A stretch of DNA of 64,000 nt from Littorina saxatilis (taxonomy: Eukaryota > Mollusca > Gastropoda > Littorinimorpha > Littorinidae), in the NCBI RefSeq assembly GCF_037325665.1, contig NC_090261.1, forward strand, positions 14,264,312-14,328,311, in the 5' to 3' direction. Made by a program: the position numbers and the translations under genes. Under the pieces are notes generated by a model that worked only from the letters and a program-made list of their open reading frames with translations, had not been told where the DNA came from and did not search any database. Below, one piece after another: positions 31,900 to 44,547 of this stretch (its first letter is position 1; each line of letters starts with the position of its first letter).

Positions 31900-33049
31900 A
31901 AGAAAGTAAGTAGGTGAGGGTGACAGAGAGTGCATGAACCGAGTAATGAAAACAAAAGCATAAAAGCAACCCCAAAAAAAAGAAGTGAAGAAAAAACGTA
32001 CCCATCGACAGGACAAAGGAAGCAGGAAGAAAGGCAAGAATGAGAAGAAAAAAACCCAGCAGTAACCAAAATAATTAAACGTATAAACAAAGTAAAACCG
32101 AAAAAAATCCAACTGCAGTGATGAGTTGAATATTCCAAACGAACAACAACAACAAAACATAAATATATGAAAGAGTTATTAAAAAATAACTTAAAGCAGC
32201 AAAACGGACAACTTCGGATTTATTTTTTAATTTGAACGAATGTCTGCATCACTTGTTTCCTTTGTTCCCATGAACATGTTGTCCTTTTCTGCTACTTACT
32301 GTCTTTGTATAATATTATGTCTTCCTGTCTGTCTTTGACGAGCTGTTTATCTTTGTTTGTGTATAGTCATTTCACAGTTTCACCTGCAGTCTTTTCGCCA
32401 GGCAAACTTGAAATGCTTATGTAAAAGTTTGTCTTAGTAATGTATGTATGTACGATTATGCTTTTTGGTCGTTGTCTTTGTGTTATAATAGACGAGTAAT
32501 AAACATGGCTCTAAGGCCGATTTTAAGGCACGGAGGTACTCCCGAGCAAATTTGGTTTCATTTGACAGACAAATGCATATAGTCTCTGAAACAAATTTTC
32601 TTGGTACCCAAAAGTGGCAGCAGCTATACGCAATTTTCAGGCAAAGTGGCCCAGTTTTTTTTAAAAATGCACTTCAGAAAAAAACACTTTGTTGCAAAAA
32701 TCGGTAATATCAGCTTAACCGCAGGCAGCAGAGTAACTATTTTTGAGTGAACTATCAAGTAATTGGAAGGTGTTAAACAGCAAGTAAAACGATTGTTTGC
32801 GTGCAACACATAGCGGCACCAGGAGGCCTTGCATTTCAGAAATTGTGTTACGTCACGTCATTTTCACTTTTCTGGATATTGTCAAATCTCATAAAAGACG
32901 TTTTGTAAGCCACAATCTAATGAAATACATATCAGAGGGAAGTGCATTCATTGGGCTTTTAGTTGCAAGTACCTCTGATGAGATAGCTTATAAACACTAA
33001 GTGTGAGAGTTCATTTCCGAAGCACACCCCCTAATTTTGTAGGCCGAAC
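31900..33049. other. Intergenic, no gene recognised
   Basis: AT-rich; one short TGTATG run near 32440. Nothing coding supported. Confidence 0.4.
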
Positions 33050-33127
33050 ACATACACTACGACCCTCGTCTCGATTCCCCGTCTCTATGTTAAAACAATT
33101 AGTCATAACTTGACTAAATGTAAAAAG
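33050..33127 (+). repeat. TTTAGTCAA-family repeat, 3' fragment
   Basis: Only the right end: CTACGACCCTCGTCTCGATT, then TTAGTCATAACTTGACTAA and TGTAAAAAG. Directly followed by the next copy. Confidence 0.7.
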
Positions 33128-33821
33128 TCGCGTGAAGCGATATAAAAATATTTAGTCTGTCGGTATCAAACTAAAGATCAACAACACAAACCAGTCATCG
33201 CCGAGACTACAATCAGATAGTGTCGGCTAACCATACCCAAAGACCGAGACGGGGCCACGCTCCGCGAAGCATGCAACCGTACCGAACCTATTTTCTTTCA
33301 TTCTCAGTACATTATTAGAGTACACATGACATATCTATATTTTTTTTTCATTCAGGAGACGACGAGGAATACAATGCAATAATGTTTTAATCTGATCTGA
33401 AAATTTGATTTTAATGAAAACGTTAATGAGCAAACTAATCAACTAATGTTTAAACTTCCGAGCTGAAATGCAAACCCATAGTCCAGACTTCGTCGAAAAT
33501 TGCTTGATCAAAATGTCACTCAATTTGGTTAAAAAAAATGAGGGTGTGACAGTGCTACCTCAACTTTCTCAAAAAGCCGGATATGACACCATCAAAGACA
33601 TATATCAAAAAATTCCCCCCAAAATTCTGGGGATAAGTTATCATACTCAGGAACTCATATTTGAAGATTCATGGAGATCTGTCCAGTAGTTTTCTCGGAA
33701 TCGCTTTACACACACACACACACCCACACACACACACACACACACATATACACTACCACCCTCGCTTCGATTCCCAGTCTATGTTAAAATATTTAGTCAA
33801 ATCTTGACTAAATGTAAAAAG
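33128..33821 (+). repeat. TTTAGTCAA-family dispersed repeat, full-size diverged copy
   Basis: Left end TCGCGTGAAGCGATATAAAA, right end ATTTAGTCAA-ATC-TTGACTAAAT-GTAAAAAG, with a CA tract before the right end. Shares the GAAATGCAAA...GTCCAGACTTCGTCGA and CAGTAGTTTTCTCGGAATCG regions with the other copies. Non-coding. Confidence 0.75.
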
Positions 33822-34275
33822 ATACATCGCTGTAGAGATAACGAGAGCTCTAAGAGCAGATATAGAATGTCCGGGTGAAGTGAAGTCAAGACGGGAAATG
33901 ATGGTCTGGACACGTGTTAATATTACACACACGTGCCTACGCGTGATAACATTTTTTTAAGTGTGCTAATAGTTTAAAAAATGGTGCACGTCAACATATC
34001 CTCGACGTTCACAAATGGGTTTTTTTATCGCACAAAGAGTCAAGCAGACTGTCTGTCACACCACTGACACAGATTATTTTCGCCCTCGTTTGATCGGGTG
34101 ATCTTTTTGTTTTTGCATTTTCTTGTGTTCACTATTTCACCCTTCTATATCAGAGATAAGCGGCACCGCAAACCAAGAAACAAACTAACAAGGAAGCAAC
34201 CAAACAAACAAACAAATGGTTATTAAGAAGAAGGAAGAGAAGAAGAAGAAGAAGACAGGTACGACTGCTGTAGGC

Positions 34276-34308
34276 AAGCAAGCAAACAACAACAACAACA
34301 ACAACAGC

Positions 34309-34348
<40 letters not shown>

Positions 34349-34355
34349 GAATGTC

Positions 34356-34386
<31 letters not shown>

Positions 34387-34455
34387 GCAACAGCTGCAGC
34401 TGAAAAGAATAAACACCACTACTATAAACAACAACAACAACAGCAACCAGCAGCA
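34276..34455. repeat. (CAA)n microsatellite
   Basis: ACAACA units with few interruptions; the Asn/Thr/Gln-rich frames through it are artefacts. Confidence 0.9.
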
Positions 34456-34480
34456 ACAAACAACCAATATCGCAAAACAA

Positions 34481-35388
34481 AATACAACATCATGAGGATT
34501 ACTTGTCACCCCGGAAAAATATGTCCCTTGAGTGCAGCATTGATAATGTCTGAACAAAGGAAGTCAAATCTCAATGCGGTATTGTCAATACCAGTGTCCC
34601 AAATTCAAGGAAGCTGTTGCAATTAGGGTACCAAACTTTGCACACGGAGAGAACTTCAGTACGTACTGTGTTGAATCACAGACAAAATCGTAATAAATAG
34701 CAATAATGTCAACTGAAACAATAATTATTCTGTAAACTTTATTTTCAACTTCAAGGGACATAACTATGTGGTCGAGTGTTAAGGGAGAGAGAACAACTTG
34801 GACATTGTCGCTCACTGTAAGGTCAACAAGGCGGACGACAATCAGAGTCGAAATACCAATGTTGTCGTCAGTCCGGGACAAAGCGACCAAAGAGGGCCCT
34901 GAGGAAAACCGTCAACGGGAATTCTCCGAATGATTAACTGTGAACAAAAGCAAACAATGGACGCGACAATGGTCGCCACATCAAGCCCAAGGCAATGTCA
35001 AGGTCCGAAACGGGTGCACATGACTTTCCGTGTGCACGTGTCTTCCTGATTGCTGTCTACGCTGTACAGAGTCGTGCAGCGTCCACAATTGGCGGCGCAG
35101 TCATAGGTCCCAACACCTGAAGCGCGTATATACGTAGAGCGACTGAGTAATTATTGTTGCCATTTTTGCCGTCGTCCAGTTTGAGCGCCGGTCATCGTCA
35201 CGAGAATGTTCAGACCGCCTCCAGCTACAATTTGTCCAGTAGACTAGAGAGTGCTCGCACGTTTTGACCCCACCCCCCCCCCCCCCCCCCTTTCCGGCAT
35301 CGGTCTTTGTTGTGAAGAAATCTTGTTAGCAAGTGCTAAAAATAGCAACGTACGAATTCATCTGTGTTTTTTCTTCTTCTGGATTTTG
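34481..35388. other. Intergenic, poly-C at 35270-35290
   Basis: No gene recognised. Unique-looking sequence, then a C tract shortly before the 42-bp array. Confidence 0.4.
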
Positions 35389-35625
35389 AATCAAAAAAAT
35401 CTGACCACGCACGGGAAATATATTCTTTTAATCCAAAAAGATCTGACCACACACGGAAAATATTCTTTAAAAATCCAAAATAATCTGACCACACACGGAA
35501 AATATCTTTTGAAAATCCAAAAAAATCTGACCACACACAGAAAATATTTTTTAAAAATCCAAAAAAATCTCACCACACACTGAAAATATATTTTTTAAAT
35601 CTAAAAAATACTGACCAGACATGGA
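35389..35625. repeat. 42-bp tandem repeat, about 6 units
   Basis: CTGACCAC or its close variants occurs at 35401, 35443, 35485, 35527, 35569 and 35611, an exact 42-base spacing. Because 42 is 14 codons, one plus-strand frame repeats KNLTTHGKY...IQ-like units. Confidence 0.95.
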
Positions 35626-36125
35626 CCGTCCCTTTGTGCTTTTCTGCCGTTTAAAGCTACTGGACTTTCTTCATCCAGGTGCACGGAGCCCCTATACATC
35701 TTTTAGTCATGCCTCATCTTTATTTGAAAACAAATCAAATTTCATTGCGGCCGGCGGATGATGACAATTTTCAGTTATTCCGCAGCAAAACAGAATATTG
35801 TCATAACCCGCTAATGATAAAAGTACTCGATCAGGTCCCGAACGTGAACTAATTAATTCAAAAGCCTACCCTAAAAGATACATGTAAAAGATACATGTAT
35901 GGAAGTTGAATGGCCTCGACGAGAGAGTTTGATATTTCTATCATGGTGTCAAGACAAATTTTGATTATAAAAATTAAAATTATATAATTTATAATTTATT
36001 AATAATGATATATAATTATATATTATTAGATTATATATTAGATTATTATCATATTATATAAAGTTTGATTGCGTAAGACAATTGTAAAACATGGCATTAG
36101 CTTCATGTTGGCATGTCGCACACAG

Positions 36126-36446
36126 CCTTTAGCCCCGGAACGTGATCACGGGAACTATTACTTACAATTTGGTGGGAGATGCGAACCGACAAACCGCACG
36201 AAGATTCGTGTGGCTGACAACACTGAAGGTACGTGTATAGTCATATGTGGAATATTTGTGCAAATATTGACTGTTATTATCCTTATCTGCGAAAAACTGA
36301 CACATGTACAATGCTCTGAGCGGCACTGCATCTTTCAGATATTACGGAAACAAACACCAGGCATAAATAAATCAATACTCAACTTCGATACACAAAACTT
36401 CAATTTTATATTCTATTTACATCCTGCAGGAATCGCCAGCCCCTGA
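36126..36446 (+). CDS. Candidate two-exon C-terminus of a small protein
   Basis: Exon 36126-36228 (acceptor GTCGCACACAG, donor GTACGTG) reads PLAPERDHGNYYLQFGG, then RCEPTNRTKIRVADNTE and ends in phase 1. Exon 36430-36446 (acceptor TACATCCTGCAG) adds GIASP and a stop. Splice sites are good and the codons look plausible, but no upstream exon or family was recognised. Confidence 0.25.
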   Translation, partial: PLAPERDHGNYYLQFGGRCEPTNRTKIRVADNTEGTCIVICGIFVQILTVIILICEKLTHVQCSERHCIFQILRKQTPGINKSILNFDTQNFNFIFYLHPAGIASP

Positions 36447-36594
36447 TGAGAGAGACTTGGACCAGGCCGACGACCCTCCACGAGAAGCTGCATGGACCTG
36501 TGGAGGCTCTATATAAGACCACCAGCTTCATATCCTGAGCCCGGACTCCACGTGTAAAGGCGATCCACAAGAAGAAGAAGAAGAATTATTTTAT

Positions 36595-36690
36595 TGTTTG
36601 TGGATGTCTTTAGATGAGGTCACGATTGCTCACAACCGGCAGAGGTGGAGACAGCTGGTGCAGCGCTCGTGTCATCCTGAACTCAGGTCA
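36595..36690 (+). mobile_element. LINE C-terminal scrap
   Basis: A frame with DEVTIAHNRQRWRQLVQRS up to a stop at 36687-36689 resembles the last residues of RTE-type ORFs (compare NRQEWRSFVAAL in the fragment at 26064). Very short. Confidence 0.35.
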
Positions 36691-37330
36691 AAATGAGTTC
36701 AGCTCATTCTCTCCCTGACAGGATGCCTTGAGTTTCCTTGTCTGGCAAGGAAACCGATTTATTTTTTATTTTTACATATTTAGAGCTTTTTGTAATGTAT
36801 TATTGATATAAGCAGATTCGCGATCGTCGATAATGATTTTTCATGGTGTTTTGTAATTTTTAAATTACAAAGGAATTGATATGTAAGACAGTTTCAAGCG
36901 AGCTATTTTTCGCGGCTGTATTTACTGTGCAAACAACTCTAAATATGGCAAAAGTGTCACGTGATAATCAACCGTTTGGTTTCGGCGCTCACTGGAGCAG
37001 ACGATTTTTTTCTGTAACCAGTTGACAGTGATGAAACCATATATTACGGTCTCCTTCCGGCAGCAGTCCCAAAATTTCGACTTGTTTTGACCTTAGAACG
37101 ATGTCTTTATCATAACTGTGAAGAACAGAACGGAGATCACTGTCGAAGTCGGCCAATCTGCAATCATTTTCGTCTCGCGAACACTGATCTCAAATTTAGA
37201 TCAGTGCTCGCGAAAAACATATGGGAGATAACTCTGTATTCTTATTTTGATAGATTCGCGTAGGACTGTAGCGTCCGGTCAGAGAGACAACTGGCAATAG
37301 CCGTGGAGCGATGCTTATCAGAATGCGCTC
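36660..37330 (+). repeat. Dispersed repeat, plus copy of an inverted pair with 51640-52250
   Basis: Nearly the whole stretch is the reverse complement of 51640-52250, including AAGTCGAAATTTTGGGACTG (on the complement) and the GAACACTGATCTCAAAT / ATTTGAGATCAGTGTTC type hairpin region. A 60-codon frame, clear in the other copy, is damaged here. Confidence 0.7.
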
Positions 37331-37526
37331 GTGTGTGCCCCTACGACCCTGACTGGTTACGGATCAGTGAGCAGTGAGTGCACGATTTGAAATCAAGAAT
37401 GATTTTTGTTTTTCAGAATTGCCAGTTCATGTTTTGAAAGTGACTGCTTGTCAGCATAATTTTCTACAGGCACTGCGGAGGCCAAGCTTCACCGCCACGG
37501 AAACTTAGTATTATAATTCACAACAA

Positions 37527-38281
37527 GTCGCGTAAGGCGAAATTACTACATTTAGTTAAGCTGTCGAACTCACGGGATGAAACTGAACGCACAGTATTTA
37601 TTCACTAAGACAGTACAGCTTCGTCAATCCCCGCGTGAAGGAAATCGCTCACCTTCCACGTGCAAAACGTAGTGATATTGACAAGCCAGATTAGCGCGGC
37701 AGCGTAGTGTGCTAAGCAGGAAAGCGCGCTTTTCTGTATTCTTGTTAACTTTCTGAGCTTGTTTTGAATACAACCTATCATATCTATATGTTTTTGGAAT
37801 CAGGAAATCATCACGAATAAGATGACATCATATTTGGATCGATTTCTTACATTTTAATCGTAAGACTAATTATTCTATTTTCGTTAATTGTGATCACATT
37901 TTAAGAGTAAACATGACATATGTATATATTTTTAGATTCAGAATGTGATGAAGAATACGATGCAATCAATTTTAAAGCTGTTTGCGAAAAATCGATTTTA
38001 ATGACAACTTTAATGAGCAAACTCATTAATTAAATTTTAAGCCTCCAAGCTGAAATGCAATACCAAAGTCCGGGCTTTGTCGAAGATTACTTGACCAAAA
38101 TTTCAACCAATTTGGTTGAAAAATGAGAGCGTGACAGTGCCGCCTCAACTTTCACGAAAAGCCGGATATGACATCATCAAAGACATTTATCAAAAAAATG
38201 AAAAATATGGCTGGGGATATGATACCCAGGAACTCTCATGTAAAATTTCATAAAGATCGGTCCAGTAGTTTACTCTGAATC

Positions 38282-38328
<47 letters not shown>

Positions 38329-38400
38329 CACCACGACCCTCGTCTCGATTCCCCCCTCTACGTTAAAACATTTAGTCAAAACTTGACTAAATATAAAAAG
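37527..38400 (+). repeat. TTTAGTCAA-family dispersed repeat, full-length copy
   Basis: Left end GTCGCGTAAGGCGAAATTAC, right end TTTAGTCAAAACTTGACTAA then ATATAAAAAG, with (CA)n at 38287-38322. Other copies at 33128-33821, 40867-41719 and 48573-49432. Non-coding, about 0.85 kb. Confidence 0.85.
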
Positions 38401-38559
38401 CAAGGGTAAGCGTAAACAAACAACATTCGCACAGTGAAGTATACGTACGTGTAACAGACCAAAACGGAGAGTCGAAGACACCGGGAAGTAGGTTGGGAAA
38501 TTGGAGGAAAACAACAATACAACAAAGGCAAGCACACACATTCGTACGCACGCACTTAC

Positions 38560-38780
38560 TGTACGTACACTCGCCCGTTCACGCATGCACACACAAAGAC
38601 AGGCTAGGCACATATTGACACAGAGACACACACACACACTGACACACTGACACACACACACGCACACACACACTGGCATACACTCAAACACACACACACA
38701 CACACATGCACACACAAACACACACACACACACACATACACACACACACATACACACACACTCACACACACACATACACG
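38560..38780. repeat. Impure (CA)n microsatellite
   Basis: About 220 bases of CA-rich repeat; the Cys/Val frame through it is an artefact. Confidence 0.9.
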
Positions 38781-39185
38781 CAAAACCCACCAAGTGGGTT
38801 CATAGCCGATAGTGCACTTGGACTACAACGGCACTGCGCGCAGTGTCTTTGTAGTGCGCTTGCACTACAACCGCACTGGCTGCAGTATCCGCTCCGGCAT
38901 GGACGAATTTGACACTAAAAAAGGCATAAAATTTGACCTATTTCGTAGCCTATAGGGCACGGAATTTTGACGGAAAGAGTGTCATCATCTTGAATATGGC
39001 ATTCTTTCCGTAAAAAAAAAAAAAAAAATATTTTTTGCTAAAACTTGTTTTCTGAGTCGTTTGGAACCTGGTTGTTACGAATCAAGAATAAAACAACTGG
39101 GTTCCAAAATGTGGAACCCACTTGTTTTTTTAGCCCCAGTTGGTACTGTGTGAACATATACATAAACCCGGTTGGTGGGTTTTGC
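38780..39185. mobile_element. MITE-like element with GCAAAACCCACCAA ends
   Basis: Left GCAAAACCCACCAAGTGGGT and right ACCCGGTTGGTGGGTTTTGC are inverted. It contains nested hairpins (GGGTTCCA...TGGAACCC at about 39099-39119; GACGGAAAGAGTG...CATTCTTTCCGT). It sits in a CA tract, so a target duplication cannot be read. No coding. Confidence 0.6.
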
Positions 39186-39922
39186 ATGCTCACACACACA
39201 CATGCGTATACTTACACACACGCACTAGATTAACACACACTGCTTGAACACAATGTGGACAACGGCCATTGAAAGCCCAGAACATCAGAATCCCCCCTCC
39301 CTCCGGCCCCCCCTCTCCCCCCCCCCCTCCACGCTAAGGGACATGGAGCTAAAATAGTCAAGTTTATGTGACGTTCGGCGTCTTCCAGTCTTCCACTCAA
39401 TGTCACAGCTCGTGCAAGTTGTCTGGGTAACATTTTTTCCTCGTGACTCCATCAGCACCGTGTGTGGGACACTACGTCACATGTACACAGTCAGCATAAC
39501 ACACTAACAAAGGAAACACGACCAGAGCAACAATAACAGCAGATCAAGAGGGGTGGGGGGTGGGTGGGGGGCTGAATTTTACTGTTTCTCTCGGTACATG
39601 ACATTTCTTCCGCGTTCGTCGATCGCCACGCTGTGTGGGGCATTATACGTCAGAAAGTCAGCGTAACACACAATCAAACGACACACAACCAAAGCATCGA
39701 TAACAACAGGTCAGGACGTAGACCCGACCCCAAGTTCACTGAAAATTCAAAAACAACCTTCAAGCGACAAGTTAAATGGACATCAAAAGAAACAACTTCT
39801 CCAGCCTCAAGGTTACTGGAAATTTAAAACATAAAAATAAAAAATGCCCACAAATCATCGTTCGAGAAGAGGAACAACCATCAATGAAAACAGCGATGAC
39901 TGACCAATCAGAAGGTGGAACA
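39186..39922. other. Intergenic, C-rich and G-rich patches
   Basis: Nothing coding supported. Two related stretches (about 39460-39545 and 39640-39720) share ACGTCA...CAGCGTAACACAC...AACAACAG wording, a diverged tandem duplication. Confidence 0.35.
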
Positions 39923-40075
39923 AGTCGCGTAAAGCAGTATAAAAACATTAAGTCAATCTGTCGCCGGTCTGAAACTAAAAGACCAACACTAAAAAACAGC
40001 CAACACCGAGACTACAGTACATGCATTATGATTAAGGCTTTGCTCGCCTAAACCCGAAGATTGAGACGAGTCCAG
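39923..40075 (+). repeat. TTTAGTCAA-family repeat, 5' fragment
   Basis: Begins ACAAGTCGCGTAAAGCAGTA and resembles the left end of the copy at 33128. Confidence 0.55.
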
Positions 40076-40649
40076 GTCGTCACCACAAAGCACGCCTAAT
40101 TAACCTAATTGATCTACATTTATCTTCATATCTTATTTATTTATTTACATATCTATTTACCATTGTTTGTTTACTTATTTATTTATTTAATTTGATTTCT
40201 TTGCTTTGATTATTTTATTCTTTTTTTCTCCAATGCATCATTTCTTATATTTTCGTGTGCACAGGGAGCAATCTCAGCACACCACAGCTGAACGGTCAAA
40301 CCGAAACGTCCATGAACGATTAGTAAACTGTGGGCTGACGAAAAGTACGGGCAGGGACCTATATTTAGATAGGTCTATGGTACGGGTTACCTTGCTCTAT
40401 TTGCCCTTATCTATTTATGTACATTCGCCCCATGTCTCAATAGCTTTCGGTGACAGGGACACAGCAGGGCACAGCGACTGTGTTGGTCTGACCGATTTAC
40501 GTTTTGCATCGACAACAGTTAATCATTATTTCGGTCAACCTTTCTCTCGGGGGGGTGGCGTAACGGTACAAACATCAAGTTAGCGGAAGCAGTGGACCCT
40601 AGGGATGCCATCCAGCGTTGACAGTCGCGGCGAAACTCCGAAACGCATT

Positions 40650-40866
40650 TCAAATCACAAGCACAAGACCAATGAAGTGCGCACAGAAAAGATCTTGTAA
40701 TCCATGTCTGAGTTCGTTGGGTAATAGAAACACGAAAATACCCAGCATGCTTCCCCCTAAATCGGCACATGGATGCCCGAATGGCTGGGTTAAAAACGGG
40801 CATCGTGCAAAACCATCAGTGAACATGGGAGTTTCAGCCCATAAACGAAGAAGAAGAAGAAACAAG
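40650..40866 (+). mobile_element. GAA-tailed SINE, 5' truncated
   Basis: Matches the core and tail of the SINE at 6635-7027 (AAGATCTTGTAATCCATGTC ... CCCATAAACGAAGAAGAAG). It directly abuts the next repeat at 40867. Confidence 0.8.
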
Positions 40867-41719
40867 AAATTACTACATTTAGTCAAGCTGTCGAACTCAC
40901 AGAATGAAACTGAACGCACTGCATATTTTTCAACACAATACAGCTTCGTCAATCCCTGCGACAAGGATATCGCTCACACTTCACGTGCAAAACGAAGTGA
41001 AAATGATAACCAGTATAGCGCGGTAGCTTATTTCGCAAAGAAGGAAAGCGCGCTTTTCTGTATTCTTTTTAACTTTCTGAGCTTGTTTTCAATACAGACA
41101 TAACATATCTATACGTTTTTCAAATCAGGAAATGATACAGAATGAGATGAAATCATTGTTGGACCTATTTTTAACATTTTAATCGTGTATACTTAATTAA
41201 CCTTTAATCGTTAATTGTGATCACATTTTATGAGTAAACCTGACATATGCATGCATTTTCAGATTCAGAATTTGATGAATAATACGATGCAATCAATTTT
41301 GAATCTGTCCGCGAACATTTAATTTTCATGACAACTTTAATTACCAAACTCATTAATTAACTTTTAAGCCTCCAAGCTGAAATGCAATACCAAAGTCCGG
41401 CCTTCGTCGAAGATTGCTTGGCCAAGATTTCAATCAAATTGGTTGGAAAATGAGAGCGTCACGGTGCCGCCTCATTTTCACAAAAATCCGGATATGACGT
41501 CATCAAAGACATCTATCTAAAAAAAGAAAAAAAGTGTGGGGATATTATACCCAGGAACTCTAATGTGAAGTTTCATGAAGATCGATCCAGTAGTTTTCTC
41601 TGAATCGCTCTACACACACACACATGATACATACACACACACACACATACACCAGACTCTCATTTCGATTCCCAGTCAACGTTAAAACATTTAGTCAAAA
41701 CTTGACTAAATGTAAAAAG
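40867..41719 (+). repeat. TTTAGTCAA-family dispersed repeat, full-size copy
   Basis: From ATTACTACATTTAGTCAAGC to ACTTGACTAAATGTAAAAAG. Same internal order as the 37527 copy, including the CA tract near the right end. Confidence 0.85.
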
Positions 41720-41832
41720 AAGAAGAAATCGCCAAGAACGTTGTCGCCATATCGAGAGATTTGCCGATTTTTTTCACGGTGTGAAAAAGGCGATCAATGC
41801 CAGAGACCGCCGAATCCCTTCCGATTTTTTTT

Positions 41833-42255
41833 AAAGTTTCCTCTTGTGTTTTAAATAAAGTTCTTCTTAAACCCAAACCTGTAAATCTGAAGAATATTTC
41901 AATTAGTCTGACTTGCATACTAAGTTGCAAGTTGTATCATGTTATTTTGAAGTAAACGGGGCTTTTTACAGTGATTCTCAAAGGTCTCATCACTGGTCCA
42001 TATTACCCGACCAGGCCTTGATGAAATACACGTTTGCTGAGCTCTTGGATACCTTCATATAACCATGGACCAGTTGTGAATTTTTTCTGTATTTGATTTT
42101 TAGTTAATGACTGAAAAAGCTAATTCTCTCTAATTAGTCGTCAAGATTTACGAAATAGAGAACAACTACCAAACACAAAATGAAACTGCTTTGCAAGAGA
42201 AAAATCTAGTTAGCAGCGTGAAACAAAATGTGGTCCATATTAGGGTCCCTTCCCC
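41833..42255. mobile_element. CTCCTAATATGGACC-family element, partial copy
   Basis: Aligns by eye with 25660-26044, ending GGTCCATATTAGGGTCCC-TTCCCC then TA. The left boundary is not sharp. Confidence 0.6.
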
Positions 42256-42289
42256 TATTAGGATGCACTATAACATGTTTTGCAATCAC

Positions 42290-42682
42290 AAGAAAAATCC
42301 AGACCTTTATTAACACCTGCCTCAGAAGAATCCTCCGAATTCGCTGGCCTGACACCATCAGCAACAAAGACCTTTGGCAGCGAACAAAACAGTTATCCGT
42401 AGAACAGGACATTCTGCAAAGACGCTTCCGGTGGATTGGCCACACACTCCGCAAGACGACAACCAGCATCACGCGACAGGCCCTCACATGGAACCCGCAG
42501 GGCAAGAGGAGACGAGGCCGGCCGAGAAACACCTGGCGTCGTGACTTGGAGGCAGAGGTGAAACACATCGGCTACACCTGGAGACAACTGGAAAGATTGG
42601 CCCAGGATCGGAGAGCCTGGCGAGCTCTTGTTGGCGGCCTATGCCCCGGACGGGGTCAAAGGCATAGATGAGATGAGATGAT
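42290..42682 (+). mobile_element. RTE-like LINE, C-terminal fragment with (GATGA)n-type tail
   Basis: Frame with [28 protein letters not shown] and [19 protein letters not shown], the same region as the 26064 fragment. It ends at 42669-42671, followed by GATGAGATGAGATGATAA, a short tandem tail. EN and RT are missing. Confidence 0.8.
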
Positions 42683-43059
42683 AACATGTTTTACTTACTT
42701 CAAATTAAAACTGTATAGTTGTATTTTATGCCTTGCATATTTTCAAATGATTTGAATGAAACACCCAAAGCGGCGACTTTGCAGATAACGATATTTTGAA
42801 GAAACAAAAGTACGTCATCACTACACAAACACGAACAACGTGACGTCATTTTAATTGACGTCAAAATATGTATGATTACCTTACCTTTCCAATGATATGC
42901 CGTTGAAGAATGTTAGACAAGCGGTTCAACTTCTATGTCCGTTTAATGAACCCAACCCTCTAAACAGGAATAGTAAGCACAAAGAAGGAAAATACGCACA
43001 CAAAACCACGTTTTTCTCAAAAGCGGTATAACGAATAGCCCCAGGACTCTAGATTTAGA

Positions 43060-43415
43060 ATTATATTGTTAAAATCTGTCCAAAAAGTGTGGTAGCAACC
43101 CCAACCCCGTCGGGTTGACCCAAGTGGTCTCTGGCCGACAGACCATGTGTAACCTCAATTAACATGTTGCATGTTTCGCTTTTGATTTGTATGTTGCTTA
43201 CTTTGTCATTTTGTTGTTTGTGTTTATTTGTTTGTTTGCTTACATGTCGATTGTTTGCTGGGTCGTTCATTTAATTTGTTTATTATTTTGTCATGTTGCT
43301 TTAATACTTGTTTATCATTTATTAGACATTTGTATTAGAAGTAAGGACCGGTTGTAAGAAAAGGCGTCGCCTTAAACCTCTATCCTCGAAAAATAAAGTT
43401 CCATCATCATCATCT
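43060..43415 (+). mobile_element. LINE 3' UTR fragment with (ATC)n tail
   Basis: The end reads GGTTGTAAGAAAAGGCGTCG...AATAAAGTTCC then ATCATCATC. This parallels the last 60 bases of the LINE ending at 48485, including a small AGGC...GCCT hairpin before AATAAAGTT. The 5' boundary is approximate. Confidence 0.5.
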
Positions 43416-43434
43416 CTATCTCTAACTCCCTCTA

Positions 43435-43663
<229 letters not shown>

Positions 43664-44113
43664 TATGGGTGTGTTTGCATGTTAGCGGTGTATGTGTGAG
43701 TGAGTGTGTGATTGTGGGTGCAGGTGTTTAAAACGAATATACATACACACAACAACCTAAAGAAAACCAACATACAATTAACTGCAGACATTGGCACGCA
43801 CAGTCATAGTTATGAGCTAACTGACTCGCCAGCAGTCTTCGGTGTTTTAGTGTGTAAACGATGTGTCTACATTTGCTTTCAAAACTTTCATTGAATCTTC
43901 GGCCGAAATTAAATGTGTGCTCATGGCCAACTTTTATGTTCGAACTTGATATCCCTTGTGTGCACAACACAGCTGTGCTGTAAGTGCTGACTTCTGACTT
44001 CTTCATCAAACTGTGTCTACGTTTACCTGGAGTTTACTTTGGAGATAGTGATTATCTGCCATCAATTTCAGGACCTTTGCTGCTTTAAGTAGCGGCCGCC
44101 GGACGTAAACTAT

Positions 44114-44273
44114 TAACAGCTATTGTGTTTTCAGCGTAGCAATAGGGTCCGATATTTAGACGAGACAAGTATAATGCCGACGAGTCGAAGACGAGTCGCA
44201 TTATACTTGTTCGAGTCTAAATATCGGACCCTATTGCTACGCTGAAAACACAATAGCGATTATATAGCTGTTA
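44114..44273. repeat. Foldback repeat, ~160 bp, near-perfect arms
   Basis: CTATTGTGTTTTCAGCGTAG (44120) pairs with CTACGCTGAAAACACAATAG (ending 44256). The arms continue through TAGGGTCCGATATTTAGAC to a core with two GACGAGTCG units. An outer TAACAGC/GCTGTTA pair follows a short bulge. Confidence 0.9.
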
Positions 44274-44547
44274 TGACCTTGATTTGTTGTTCCAAACTTA
44301 CAAAATGACAGTTTTTGCGTCGATGCGTTGATCTCAGGTTTTGATAGCAGACAAACTTCTTACGCGCATCATGTTCGCGCAGACATGCACACCGTCCGCT
44401 ACACGCTTTCTGACTTTGGAAGAAAAACTGACTCCAAGTGCATTCGACTTCACAACACAGTTGTTGAAACAGCCTTTTAAGTTGTCAGTGTATGCTGTTG
44501 TCGATAGAAACATCGCCGTGGTACAGATGGGTGAACCGGAATCATGC

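Noticed and set aside
34216-34626. Asn/Thr/Gln-rich protein
   Set aside because: Driven by the CAA microsatellite.
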